This document shows, piece by piece, positions 7,150 through 14,599 of a stretch of DNA of 24,929 nucleotides. Within the stretch, counting starts at the first letter, position 1; each line of letters opens with the position of its first letter. The stretch spans positions 1 through 24,929 of the forward strand of contig JBFELO010000069.1 in assembly GCA_041552055.1 (NCBI GenBank), written 5' to 3'. The notes below the pieces were generated by a model. That model did no database searches. It saw nothing but the letters and a program-made list of their open reading frames with translations, and was not told the DNA's origin. The translations under genes and the position numbers were made by a program. Origin of the DNA: JBFELO01 sp041552055 (GTDB lineage Bacteria > Acidobacteriota > Thermoanaerobaculia > Thermoanaerobaculales > Sulfomarinibacteraceae).

Positions 7150-7217
7150 TTACGTTTCTCTATGTGGTTGGACTTGACGGCTTAAAACAATTGTTTCATA
7201 TTTACGTTTGAAACGTA
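7150..7217 (+). promoter_or_regulatory. Promoter and TetR operator region of the efflux operon
   Basis: An AT-rich island in GC-rich DNA. TTGACG (7174-7179) and CATATT (7197-7202) make a -35/-10 pair with a 17-bp spacer. Between them is a perfect 12-bp palindrome AAACAATTGTTT (7185-7196). Just after the -10 is TACGTTT-G-AAACGTA (7203-7217), a 7-bp inverted repeat around one base. The half-site TTACGTTT also occurs at 7150-7157, 52 bp from its second copy at 7202-7209. This placement fits autorepression by the TetR-type regulator encoded from 7239. The Shine-Dalgarno GGGGG is at 7228-7232. Confidence 0.6.
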
Positions 7218-7238
7218 TGTTCTAAACGGGGGTTTCAG

Positions 7239-7937
7239 GTGGTGGAAACACAGACAAGCGCGGCAGGCCAGGAAACGACGGAAACCCGCGATCGAATCTT
7301 GGGCGTGGCCGAGAGGCTATTCGCACGGCGCGGGTACGAGGCGACCTCGGTCCGCGACATCACGACCGAGGCCGGCTGCAACGTGGCGGCGGTGAACTAC
7401 CACTTCGGAGGCAAAGAGAACCTGTACGTCGAGACGTTCCGGGGTCTGCTCGGCGAGCTCCGCGACCTTCGGATTCGACGCATTCGTTTCGACATGACGG
7501 AAGCCGGCACATCCGCCACGGTCGAGACATTTGTGGAATCGATGGCCAACGCCTTCCTGGAGCCGTTCGTTGACGAGGCCCGGGGCCGGTTGCTGATGGC
7601 CTTCGTGTCGCGCGAGATGGTGGACAGGCACCTGCCGGCAGAGGTCTTCTTCGACGAGTTCATCCGCCCGGTACTCGACGTCGCGCACGAACAGCTCAGC
7701 GTCGTCGCACCGCGGCTCGATCCGATGACCGCACGCCTGTGTCTGATGTCCCTCGTGGGGCAGCTGCTGCACGTGCTGCGGGCCCAGCTCATGTTCTCGA
7801 GCGGCGCGCCGGCTGACCTGGTCCCGGCGGATTTGAAGTCGCACGTGGATCATGTCGTCCGCTTCACGGTCGGAGGAATCTGCGCGTGCGCTGTGGGCTG
7901 TGACCCGTCTCGTCCGAGCGAGGAGGTGACGCCATGA
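7239..7937 (+). CDS. TetR/AcrR-family regulator (CecR-like) of the efflux operon
   Basis: A 232-residue cytoplasmic DNA-binding protein. The N-terminal TetR helix-turn-helix spans about residues 17-65: TRDRILGVAERLFARRGYEATSVRDIT, then EAGCNVAAVNYHFGGKENLY with the conserved YHFxxKExL end of the recognition helix. The C-terminal ligand-binding and dimer part (about 80-220) resembles the CecR/YbiH type, including MVDRHLPAEVFFDEFIRPV. The start is GTG at 7239, followed directly by a second GTG; GGGGG at 7228-7232 supports either. Its stop overlaps the start of the outer-membrane factor gene (ATGA), so it is the first gene of the efflux operon and likely represses it through the palindromes just upstream. 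The inducer is unknown. Confidence 0.9.
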   Translation: MVETQTSAAGQETTETRDRILGVAERLFARRGYEATSVRDITTEAGCNVAAVNYHFGGKENLYVETFRGLLGELRDLRIRRIRFDMTEAGTSATVETFVESMANAFLEPFVDEARGRLLMAFVSREMVDRHLPAEVFFDEFIRPVLDVAHEQLSVVAPRLDPMTARLCLMSLVGQLLHVLRAQLMFSSGAPADLVPADLKSHVDHVVRFTVGGICACAVGCDPSRPSEEVTP

Positions 7938-9520
7938 AAACGCGACATCGAAGGTGGACCATCGTACGGCCGGCCGCGTCGCTGCTGATGATGGCCACTG
8001 TAATCGTCGGCTGCACCCTTGGGCCCGACCCGGAGCGGCCCGTCACCGCCGCAGACGTATCAGAAACCTACGTCTACGCCGCCGATGACGAGGGATCGCT
8101 TGCCGGGCAGGACAACCAACCCGCTTGGCCGGCCGAAACCTACTGGTGGCAGCGGTTCGGCGACGAGACGACAGCCGAGCTCGTCGAGCTGGCGCTCACG
8201 GCCAACACCGATCTCCAGGCCGCGGCTGCCCGCGTTCTGGAGGCGGAGGCTTTGCTGGAAGCGGCCGGCGGCGCTCGGTTGCCGCAGGTCGACTATGGTC
8301 TGAGCGCAAACCGATCGCGGAACTCCTTCGTCCTCGAGATACCCAAACCCGGGGATCCCTCCGTGTCCGAGAAACGCCGCATCACTCCGGAGTCGACGAC
8401 CTACGGCACCGATCTCGGCGTCAGCTGGCAGGCCGATCTGTTCGGAAAGCTCAAGCGGTCGCAGCAGTCGACCTGGGCGAGCCTGCTCGCCGAAGAGGCG
8501 GCGCGAGACGCGGTGCTTCACACGGTGGTGGCATCGGTGGTGCGGACGAGAGTCCAGGTCGCCACCCTGGAACGCGCGCTCGACATCGCGCGCAACATCC
8601 GGACGAGTTGGGAATCGACCACCGCCACCGTCGAACGGCGATACCGCAACGGGTTGGTGGGCGCGGTCGATCTCTACCTGGCGCGCGAGAACCTGGCGTC
8701 GGCTCGGGCCGCCGAGGCCGCCCTCGAGGGCAGTGCCGCGACTGCGCGTAACGCCCTCGACGTGCTGGTCGGTCGGCGACCGGGGACCGGTGCCCGGCTG
8801 CCCAGGACACTCCCGGAGCTCCCGAGCGTCGATCCCGTACCCCTCGGCCTGCCGGCCGAACTCCTGGACCGGCGACCCGATCTCCGGCAGTCCGAGATGC
8901 GGTTGGCGGCGGCCACCTACGGCATCGGAGTCGCTCTCGCCGACCTCTACCCGTCGCTCAGCCTGACGGCCGCGGGCGGAACCCGGTCGGACACGCTCGC
9001 AGACCTGATCTCGTCGGAGACGTTCATCTACAACGCCGTGGCGAACCTGGTGGGCCCTCTCTTTACGGGTGGTCAGCGGCGAGCGAATGTGGCGGCGGCG
9101 CGTGCCCGAACCGAACAGGCGGCCGCGACCTACGCCGGAGCCGTGCTGCAGGCGTTGAGGGAGGTCGAGGACGCCCTGGTGCTCGAAGCTTCGGTGCGCG
9201 AACAGCTGGCTCACAACGACCAACGCGTGGCGGACGCGCGCAGCGCCAACCGTATGGCCAGCGAGCGGTACCAGCGGGGCGTGGAGACCCTTCTGTACGT
9301 GCTGGAGACCGAGCGTCGCCTGAGGCTCGCCGAGGAGGCGTGGATCAGCAGCCAGGCCGATCTCTGGAACGCGCGCATCGAACTGTTTCTCGCCCTTGGC
9401 GGCGACTGGGAGCCATCGTCCGGAGTGCCGGATGGCGCGCAGCGCTCGGCGTCCGTCTCAGTCCCCGGGACGAACCCGATACCCCAAACACCCAATCCCA
9501 AACCCAACGAGGTGTCCTGA
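7934..9520 (+). CDS. RND efflux outer-membrane lipoprotein, NodT/TolC family
   Basis: A 528-residue outer-membrane channel of a tripartite pump. The signal peptide has a basic start (MKTRHRRW), a hydrophobic core and the lipobox VIVGC with Cys27, so it is a lipoprotein. Two outer-membrane-efflux repeats follow: the first around LVELALTANTDLQAAAARVLEAEALL and RRYRNGLVGAVDLYLARENL, the second around LLDRRPDLRQSEMRLAAATYGIGVALADLYPSLSLTAAGG and RYQRGVETLLYVLETERRL. The LLxRRPDLxxAE signature is typical of NodT-type factors. It overlaps tetR by 4 nt and the fusion-protein gene by 1 nt (TGATG). The last 17 or so residues (TNPIPQTPNPKPNEVS) come from a C/A-rich quasi-repeat and look unrelated to the family. 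Confidence 0.92.
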   Translation: MKTRHRRWTIVRPAASLLMMATVIVGCTLGPDPERPVTAADVSETYVYAADDEGSLAGQDNQPAWPAETYWWQRFGDETTAELVELALTANTDLQAAAARVLEAEALLEAAGGARLPQVDYGLSANRSRNSFVLEIPKPGDPSVSEKRRITPESTTYGTDLGVSWQADLFGKLKRSQQSTWASLLAEEAARDAVLHTVVASVVRTRVQVATLERALDIARNIRTSWESTTATVERRYRNGLVGAVDLYLARENLASARAAEAALEGSAATARNALDVLVGRRPGTGARLPRTLPELPSVDPVPLGLPAELLDRRPDLRQSEMRLAAATYGIGVALADLYPSLSLTAAGGTRSDTLADLISSETFIYNAVANLVGPLFTGGQRRANVAAARARTEQAAATYAGAVLQALREVEDALVLEASVREQLAHNDQRVADARSANRMASERYQRGVETLLYVLETERRLRLAEEAWISSQADLWNARIELFLALGGDWEPSSGVPDGAQRSASVSVPGTNPIPQTPNPKPNEVS

Positions 9521-10872
9521 TGACCCGCAATAAACTCAAGATCGTTCTCCCCATCGTGGTCCTGGTCGCAGGCGTCGCCGCGGCGGTCCTTCTGGCATCG
9601 GCGCGGAAGGCGCCGGAACGTACCGAGCGGGTGTCGCTCGGTCCGCTGGTCGAGGTGGTCGAGGTCGTCCAACAGGACGTGCCCGTGGTGGTGGCCGGTC
9701 ACGGTCAGGTTGGGGCCAAGGTCGCCGTCGACGTCGTCCCACAGGTCGGCGGGCGGGTGGTAGCCGTGGCCCCGGCCATCGTGGCCGGTGGTTTCTTCCG
9801 CGCAGGTCAGGCGCTCGTCGTGGTGGAACCGCGAGACTATGAGCTCGCGGTGGAACGTGCGATGGCCGCCGTTGCCCGAACCGAGGTCGTGCTCGAGCAG
9901 CAGCGGGCCGAGGCTGAAGTGGCGCGCGAAGAGTGGGATGCGCTGCACCCCGGTGAGTCGCCTCCGTCCGGGCTCGTGGTCCGGGAGCCTCAGGTGCGTC
10001 AGGCCGAGGCCGAGTTGGCTGCCGCAGAGGCCGACCTGGATGTGGCTCGCCTGAACCTCGAACGAACGAGGATCTCGCTTCCGTTCGATGGGGTCGTGGT
10101 GAGCGAAAACGTCGATCAAGGCCAGTACATCGTGTCTGGGCAGCCCATCGCTCGGGTGTACGGTACCGACGCAGTCGAGATTCGGCTGCCGCTCGAAAAT
10201 CGCGAGTTGGAGTGGTTTGCCGTGCCCGGGGCTGCAGACTCACCGAGTCCTCGAGCCGAGGTCGAGGCTGACTATGCCGGCAACACCCACACCTGGCAGG
10301 GGCGAGTCACCAGAATGGAGGCGGAGGTGGATCCGAGCTCCCGCATGGTGAACGTGGTGGTGGAGGTTCGGGATCCGTTCGACCGCTCCGGCACCAGACC
10401 TCCCCTCATGCCCGGAACCTTTGTCGACGTGAGGGTGTTCGGCCGCACCGTCACCGGCCTGATGCCGATACCGCGTTACGCGGTACACGAGGGCAATCAG
10501 GTGTGGGTGGCCGAAGACGGCGTGCTGCGGATTCGGCGGGTAGAGGTCGCGCGCAGCGACCGCGAGGTCGCCTACATCAGCGATGGGCTGTCCGATGGTG
10601 ACCGCGTGGTCGTAACCGTACTCGACGCGGTGACCGACGGCATGAAGATCCGCACCGCCGGCACCGCTGACGCTGAGGAGTCGGGGTTGGACGACGCAGG
10701 CAACGAGACCGTGGCGTATCTCGATGTTGGATACCGGACGCTCGATTCTGGGTCTCGTTCAAGCCGGTCCGACGCACTGGGATGGGATGACGGGTGGCCG
10801 ACGCTCCGTGTCCGTCATCCAGCATCCAGCATCCAGCATCCAGCATCCTGGCGGGTGGGGGTGCCGGCATGA
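9520..10872 (+). CDS. RND efflux periplasmic adaptor (membrane-fusion protein)
   Basis: A 450-residue HlyD/AcrA-type adaptor linking the inner-membrane pump to the outer-membrane channel. An N-terminal anchor helix (about residues 7-27) is followed by the first lipoyl half (QVGAKVAVDVVPQVGGRVVAVAP), a coiled-coil hairpin with QAEAELAAAEADLDVARLNLERT, the second lipoyl half (ISLPFDGVVVSENVDQGQYI), and a beta-barrel with LMPGTFVDVRVFG. Homology should end near residue 382. The remaining 68 residues are low complexity, and residues 433-444 are encoded by CATCCAG heptamers. The ATG at 9520 overlaps the previous stop by 1 nt, with GAGGT 7 nt upstream. The stop overlaps the pump start (ATGA). Confidence 0.92.
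   Translation: MTRNKLKIVLPIVVLVAGVAAAVLLASARKAPERTERVSLGPLVEVVEVVQQDVPVVVAGHGQVGAKVAVDVVPQVGGRVVAVAPAIVAGGFFRAGQALVVVEPRDYELAVERAMAAVARTEVVLEQQRAEAEVAREEWDALHPGESPPSGLVVREPQVRQAEAELAAAEADLDVARLNLERTRISLPFDGVVVSENVDQGQYIVSGQPIARVYGTDAVEIRLPLENRELEWFAVPGAADSPSPRAEVEADYAGNTHTWQGRVTRMEAEVDPSSRMVNVVVEVRDPFDRSGTRPPLMPGTFVDVRVFGRTVTGLMPIPRYAVHEGNQVWVAEDGVLRIRRVEVARSDREVAYISDGLSDGDRVVVTVLDAVTDGMKIRTAGTADAEESGLDDAGNETVAYLDVGYRTLDSGSRSSRSDALGWDDGWPTLRVRHPASSIQHPASWRVGVPA
10816..10850 (+). repeat. CATCCAG heptamer tract inside the fusion-protein 3' end
   Basis: Four perfect CATCCAG units (10816-10843) and a terminal CATCCTG. The 34 bp at 10817-10850 are identical to 21107-21140 in front of queA. Confidence 0.9.
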
Positions 10873-13800
10873 AGGGCAGTCGCGAGGGGGTGCTCGCCTG
10901 GTTCGCGGCCAATCACGTCGCGGCGAACCTCCTGATGCTGTTCGTCATCGGCGCGGGATTGTTGTCACTCGCGAACGTGGTGATCGAGGTATTCCCCGAG
11001 TTCGACACCGACATCATCACCGTCCGGGTGCCCTATCTGGGAGCCTCTCCTGCCGAGGCCGAGGAGGGCGTGTGCGTCCGGGTCGAGGAGGCGATCGCCT
11101 CGATCGAGGGGATCAAGCGGATCCGCTCGGTTGCCCAGGAGGGGATGGGGATGGTCACCATCGAACTCGAGGAGGACGCCGATGACCGCAAGGTGCTCGA
11201 TGACATCAAGGCGGCGGTCGATCGGATCGAGACGTTTCCGGCGGAGACCGAGAAGCCCGTCGTGGCTGAGGGGGATACAAGGCGCCGGGTGATCACGGTT
11301 GTCCTGTACGGCGATGGCCCCGAGAAGACGCTCAAGGCGCTTGCAGAGCGGGTGAGAGACGACCTGACCACGGTCGACGGGATCTCGCAGGTGGAGGTTG
11401 CCGGCGTTCGACGTTATGAAATCTCGATCGAGGTGGCGGAGGAGGCCCTGCGCCGGCATGGGCTCAGCTTCCAGCAGGTGGCGGACGCGGTCGGACGATC
11501 GTCGCTCGACCTCCCGGGAGGTGCGGTCAAGACCGAGGGCGGCGAGATTCTGCTCCGAACCAAGGGCCAGCTGTACCGGGGGAACGAGTTCGAGGACATC
11601 GTGGTGCTGACCCGGCCCGACGGTACGCAGCTGCTTCTTTCCGACGTGGCGACCGTGATCGACGGCTTCGAGGATACCGATACGTCGACGGCGTTCGACG
11701 GCAAGGCCGGCGCGCTGGTCCAGGTCTATCGGGTCGGTCAGGAGGGCGCGCTCGACGTCGCATCGAAGACCAAGCGCTACCTCGAGTCGCTCGAATCGTC
11801 GCTGCCGTCGGGGGTGTCGGTCGCGACCTGGGACGACGACTCGATCATCCTGCGGCAGCGGATCGGCCTGCTGCTGCGAAACGCGCGCCTCGGACTGACC
11901 CTCGTCTTTCTCTTTCTGATGCTGTTTCTCAACCTCCGGCTCGCGATCTGGACCACCGTCGGGATGTCGATCTCGTTCCTCGGTGGTCTGTGGTTGATGC
12001 CCTACTTCGATGTCACGATCAACATGATCTCCCTGTTCGCCTTCATCGTCGTGCTCGGCATCGTGGTGGACGACGCCATCGTGGTGGGGGAGAACATCTA
12101 CGAATACCTGCAACGGGGAATGCGACCTCTCGACGCTGCTATTCGGGGCGTCCGGGAGATGTCCATGCCGGTGACGTTTGCGATCATCACGACTGTGGTG
12201 GCTTTTGCGCCGCTGCTCTTCGTGGCCGGCACGATGGGCAAGGTCATGCGGCAGATTCCGATCGTGGTGATCGCCGTGCTCCTGATGTCGCTGGTGGAGG
12301 CATTGTTGATTCTGCCGGCACACCTGTCGGGCGAAGAATCGTGGCTGCTCCGACAACTGAGGAAGATCCTGGCTCCCGGATTTCGGCTGCTCGAGGTGGC
12401 CCAGGAGCGGGTACAGCGTGGGCTCCAGTGGATCATCGACCAGCCCTACCGGCGGACCATCGAGTGGGCTTTGGACTGGCGGTACCTGACGGTGGCCTCG
12501 GCCGTGGCGATTCTGTTCGGAATCTTTGGCCTGGTCGGTGGTGGATTCGTCAAGTTCAGCTTCATGCCGAGGGTCGATGCGGACAACATGGTGGCGCTGT
12601 TGACCATGCCGCAGGGAACACCGGCGGACCAGACCGAGGCGGTTCTCCTGAACATGGTCGAGGCCGCACAACAGGTCGCCGAGGAGTTCGACACAGGGGA
12701 ATTGGCCGACGGTCTGTCCGTGGTCCAGCACATCTCGGCCACCGTGGGTGAGCAGCCGTCCGCCGGCAGCCGGGGACCGATGACGGTGACGGCTGTGGGA
12801 GGTGATGCTTCTCACCTGGGCGAGGTCAACGTCGAGCTGATCGGCAGCGAGCATCGGACGGTGTCCTCGACACGGCTCGTCAATCGTTGGCGTGAGCTCG
12901 CGGGCGAGGTGCCGGGCGCCGTGTCTGTGACCTTCCAGTCGTCGCTGTTCTCGCCCGGCGATCCGATCAGCGTCCAGCTGGCGCATCGCGACTTCGACGT
13001 CCTGCTGCGGGCGGTCGAGCGACTCAAGGGAATCATCGCCGAGTACCCCGGCACGGAGGACATCGCAGACTCCTTCCTGCCCGGTAAGAAGGAACTCAAG
13101 CTCCAGCTCACTCCGGAGGGTCGGACGCTGGGCCTCACGCTCGCAGATCTCGCCCGCCAGGTCCGAGCGGGCTTCTACGGGCAGGAGGTCCAGCGCATCC
13201 AAAGGGGAAGGGACGACATCCGGGTGATGGTGCGTTATCCGGAGTCGGAGCGCCGCAGTCTCGGCGACATCGAGCACATGCGGGTGCGGCTGCCAGACGG
13301 CTCCGAGGTGCCGTTTGGCACCGTCGCGGTGGTCGAAGAGGGCCGTGGATACGCGGTGATCAACCGCACCGACCGGCGGCGGGTCGTGACGGTGTCCGCC
13401 GACGTCGATGAGGCGCAGGCCAACGCCAATGAAATCAACAGGGACCTGCGCAGCCAGGCGCTGCTCGACCTGGCCCGCGAGTACCCCGGCCTGACCTTCG
13501 ACTTCGAGGGCGAACAGCGCCAGCAGAGCGAGTCGCTCGGGAGCCTTCGGGTGAACTTCATAGTGGCCCAGTTCGCGATCTTCGCCCTGTTGGCGATTCC
13601 CTTCCGTTCGTACAGCCAGCCGCTGATCATCATGTCGGCGATTCCGTTTGGGCTGATCGGCGCCGTGATGGGGCACATCGTGATGGGTCTTCACCTGACT
13701 CTGCTGTCGATGTTCGGCATGGTGGCCCTGAGCGGGGTCGTGGTCAACGATTCGCTGATCATGGTGGACCTGATCAATCGTCAGCGAAGCGAGGGCATGA

Positions 13801-14093
13801 CCCTCCGGGAGTCGATCCGCTCGGCAGGTATGCGCCGCTTCAGGCCGATCCTGCTGACGACGGCCACGACCTTCCTCGGCCTCGCGCCGATGATCTTCGA
13901 GACCAGTATGCAGGCGAGATTCCTCATTCCGATGGCGGTGAGCCTGGGTTACGGCATTGTCTTTGCCACGGCGATCACCCTGGTCCTGGTACCGGCGCTG
14001 TACCTCATCTTGGAGGACCTCAAGATGTGGTTCGGAGTCGGCGACGAAATGGGTCGGGTGTCGCGGCAACTGCGGTCAGAGGAGGTGGGGTAG
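10869..14093 (+). CDS. RND multidrug-type efflux permease (AcrB/MexB superfamily)
   Basis: A 1074-residue inner-membrane proton-driven exporter with the expected order: TM1 near residue 20, a large periplasmic loop, TM2-6, a second loop, TM8-12. TM4 carries the proton-relay pair D401-D402 in VVLGIVVDDAIVVGENI. In TM10 the lysine that pairs with them in AcrB (K940, in SAKNA) is absent: the segment reads SGVVVNDSLIMVDLI, with V959 at the lysine position and N960/D961 following. This GVVVND type occurs in other RND subfamilies, so the pump is probably functional with a different relay. Substrates are unknown; an HAE-type rather than heavy-metal pump is likely. It is last in the tetR operon and overlaps the adaptor gene by 4 nt. 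Confidence 0.93.
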   Translation: MKGSREGVLAWFAANHVAANLLMLFVIGAGLLSLANVVIEVFPEFDTDIITVRVPYLGASPAEAEEGVCVRVEEAIASIEGIKRIRSVAQEGMGMVTIELEEDADDRKVLDDIKAAVDRIETFPAETEKPVVAEGDTRRRVITVVLYGDGPEKTLKALAERVRDDLTTVDGISQVEVAGVRRYEISIEVAEEALRRHGLSFQQVADAVGRSSLDLPGGAVKTEGGEILLRTKGQLYRGNEFEDIVVLTRPDGTQLLLSDVATVIDGFEDTDTSTAFDGKAGALVQVYRVGQEGALDVASKTKRYLESLESSLPSGVSVATWDDDSIILRQRIGLLLRNARLGLTLVFLFLMLFLNLRLAIWTTVGMSISFLGGLWLMPYFDVTINMISLFAFIVVLGIVVDDAIVVGENIYEYLQRGMRPLDAAIRGVREMSMPVTFAIITTVVAFAPLLFVAGTMGKVMRQIPIVVIAVLLMSLVEALLILPAHLSGEESWLLRQLRKILAPGFRLLEVAQERVQRGLQWIIDQPYRRTIEWALDWRYLTVASAVAILFGIFGLVGGGFVKFSFMPRVDADNMVALLTMPQGTPADQTEAVLLNMVEAAQQVAEEFDTGELADGLSVVQHISATVGEQPSAGSRGPMTVTAVGGDASHLGEVNVELIGSEHRTVSSTRLVNRWRELAGEVPGAVSVTFQSSLFSPGDPISVQLAHRDFDVLLRAVERLKGIIAEYPGTEDIADSFLPGKKELKLQLTPEGRTLGLTLADLARQVRAGFYGQEVQRIQRGRDDIRVMVRYPESERRSLGDIEHMRVRLPDGSEVPFGTVAVVEEGRGYAVINRTDRRRVVTVSADVDEAQANANEINRDLRSQALLDLAREYPGLTFDFEGEQRQQSESLGSLRVNFIVAQFAIFALLAIPFRSYSQPLIIMSAIPFGLIGAVMGHIVMGLHLTLLSMFGMVALSGVVVNDSLIMVDLINRQRSEGMTLRESIRSAGMRRFRPILLTTATTFLGLAPMIFETSMQARFLIPMAVSLGYGIVFATAITLVLVPALYLILEDLKMWFGVGDEMGRVSRQLRSEEVG

Positions 14094-14122
14094 GCGGGGC
14101 CCCCACGCACCTCCCACCCCGG

Positions 14123-14138
14123 GGGATGAGGGGATGAG
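14123..14138 (+). repeat. GGGATGAG octamer, 2 units
   Basis: Two perfect octamers 30 bp after the RND stop codon. A related pair (GGATGAGG, GCATGAGG) is at 17433-17448, after the yraN-like gene. Two GCTCCTT-type heptamers in reverse orientation follow at 14162-14175. Confidence 0.6.
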
Positions 14139-14243
14139 GGTTCACCCGCCCGCCCAGGTACAAGGAGCGAGGAGCACCGCCCACCCGCCCGGATGCAAAA
14201 TACAAGGTGCAAGCCTTGCCACCGGGCTGTCGATGACGATGGC

Positions 14244-14261
14244 GATGAAGACGAAGACGAA
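14244..14261 (+). repeat. GACGAA hexamer tract, 3 units
   Basis: GATGAA, GACGAA, GACGAA. With the preceding bases it shares about 26 identical bases with the start of the tract at 4815. The G-rich block GGGAGGGGGA follows. Confidence 0.7.
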
Positions 14262-14320
14262 GGACGGCTTGGGAGGGGGATTTCGGCTTCGCTGCTGCGC
14301 AGCTGCGCTGTGACAAGTCC

Positions 14321-14348
14321 AGCGACCGGCGACCAGCGACCAGCATCG
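14321..14348 (+). repeat. AGCGACC heptamer tract, 4 units
   Basis: AGCGACC, GGCGACC, AGCGACC and the degenerate AGCATCG. It is near-identical to 17544-17564. Otherwise the spacer 14094-14473 shows only low-complexity and hairpin-prone sequence (for example CTGCGCAG at 14296-14303) and no gene I can support. Confidence 0.75.
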
Positions 14349-14456
14349 GTCGGGTGGGGGGCCCGGTCCCCGATTCCCGAACTTGTCACGGCGAAGCGCG
14401 GCGTATCACAGTGCAGTGCGGACCACGAAGCCGTAAGCGCGGAGCCGGATCCCAGA

Positions 14457-14462
14457 TATCAT
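14457..14462 (+). promoter_or_regulatory. -10 element before the pseudokinase unit
   Basis: TATCAT lies 11 nt before the ATG of the small ORF at 14474. No -35 is recognised. Tentative. Confidence 0.3.
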
Positions 14463-14473
14463 CGAAGGTGGAG

Positions 14474-14599
14474 ATGAGAACGGACCCGCAGCTGTCGTCA
14501 AGCGACGTGATCTCGGTTCGGTCCGAATTTCGGCGGCCCCTGGTACTAAAGGTGGTCGTTCGCGAGGTGGGAGAAAAAGCACGAGGAGCCCAAGATTGA
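14474..14599 (+). CDS. Possible 41-residue leader ORF overlapping the pseudokinase start
   Basis: The ATG at 14474 is preceded by AAGGTGGAG, a good ribosome binding site. The ORF ends in TGA at 14597-14599, overlapping the downstream TTG start (TTGA). The product is small and basic, with a hydrophobic stretch RRPLVLKVVVREVGEK; I do not recognise it. Overlap of stop and start suggests translational coupling, and the weak TTG start would then depend on it. It could equally be a chance ORF in an upstream leader. Confidence 0.35.
   Translation: MRTDPQLSSSDVISVRSEFRRPLVLKVVVREVGEKARGAQD

Noticed and set aside
10965..14069. A 1034-codon open frame on the minus strand across the whole RND gene
   Set aside because: Antisense shadow of a GC-rich gene: low-complexity His/Asp/Arg-rich product, no recognisable domain, and the + strand frame is an unmistakable RND pump.
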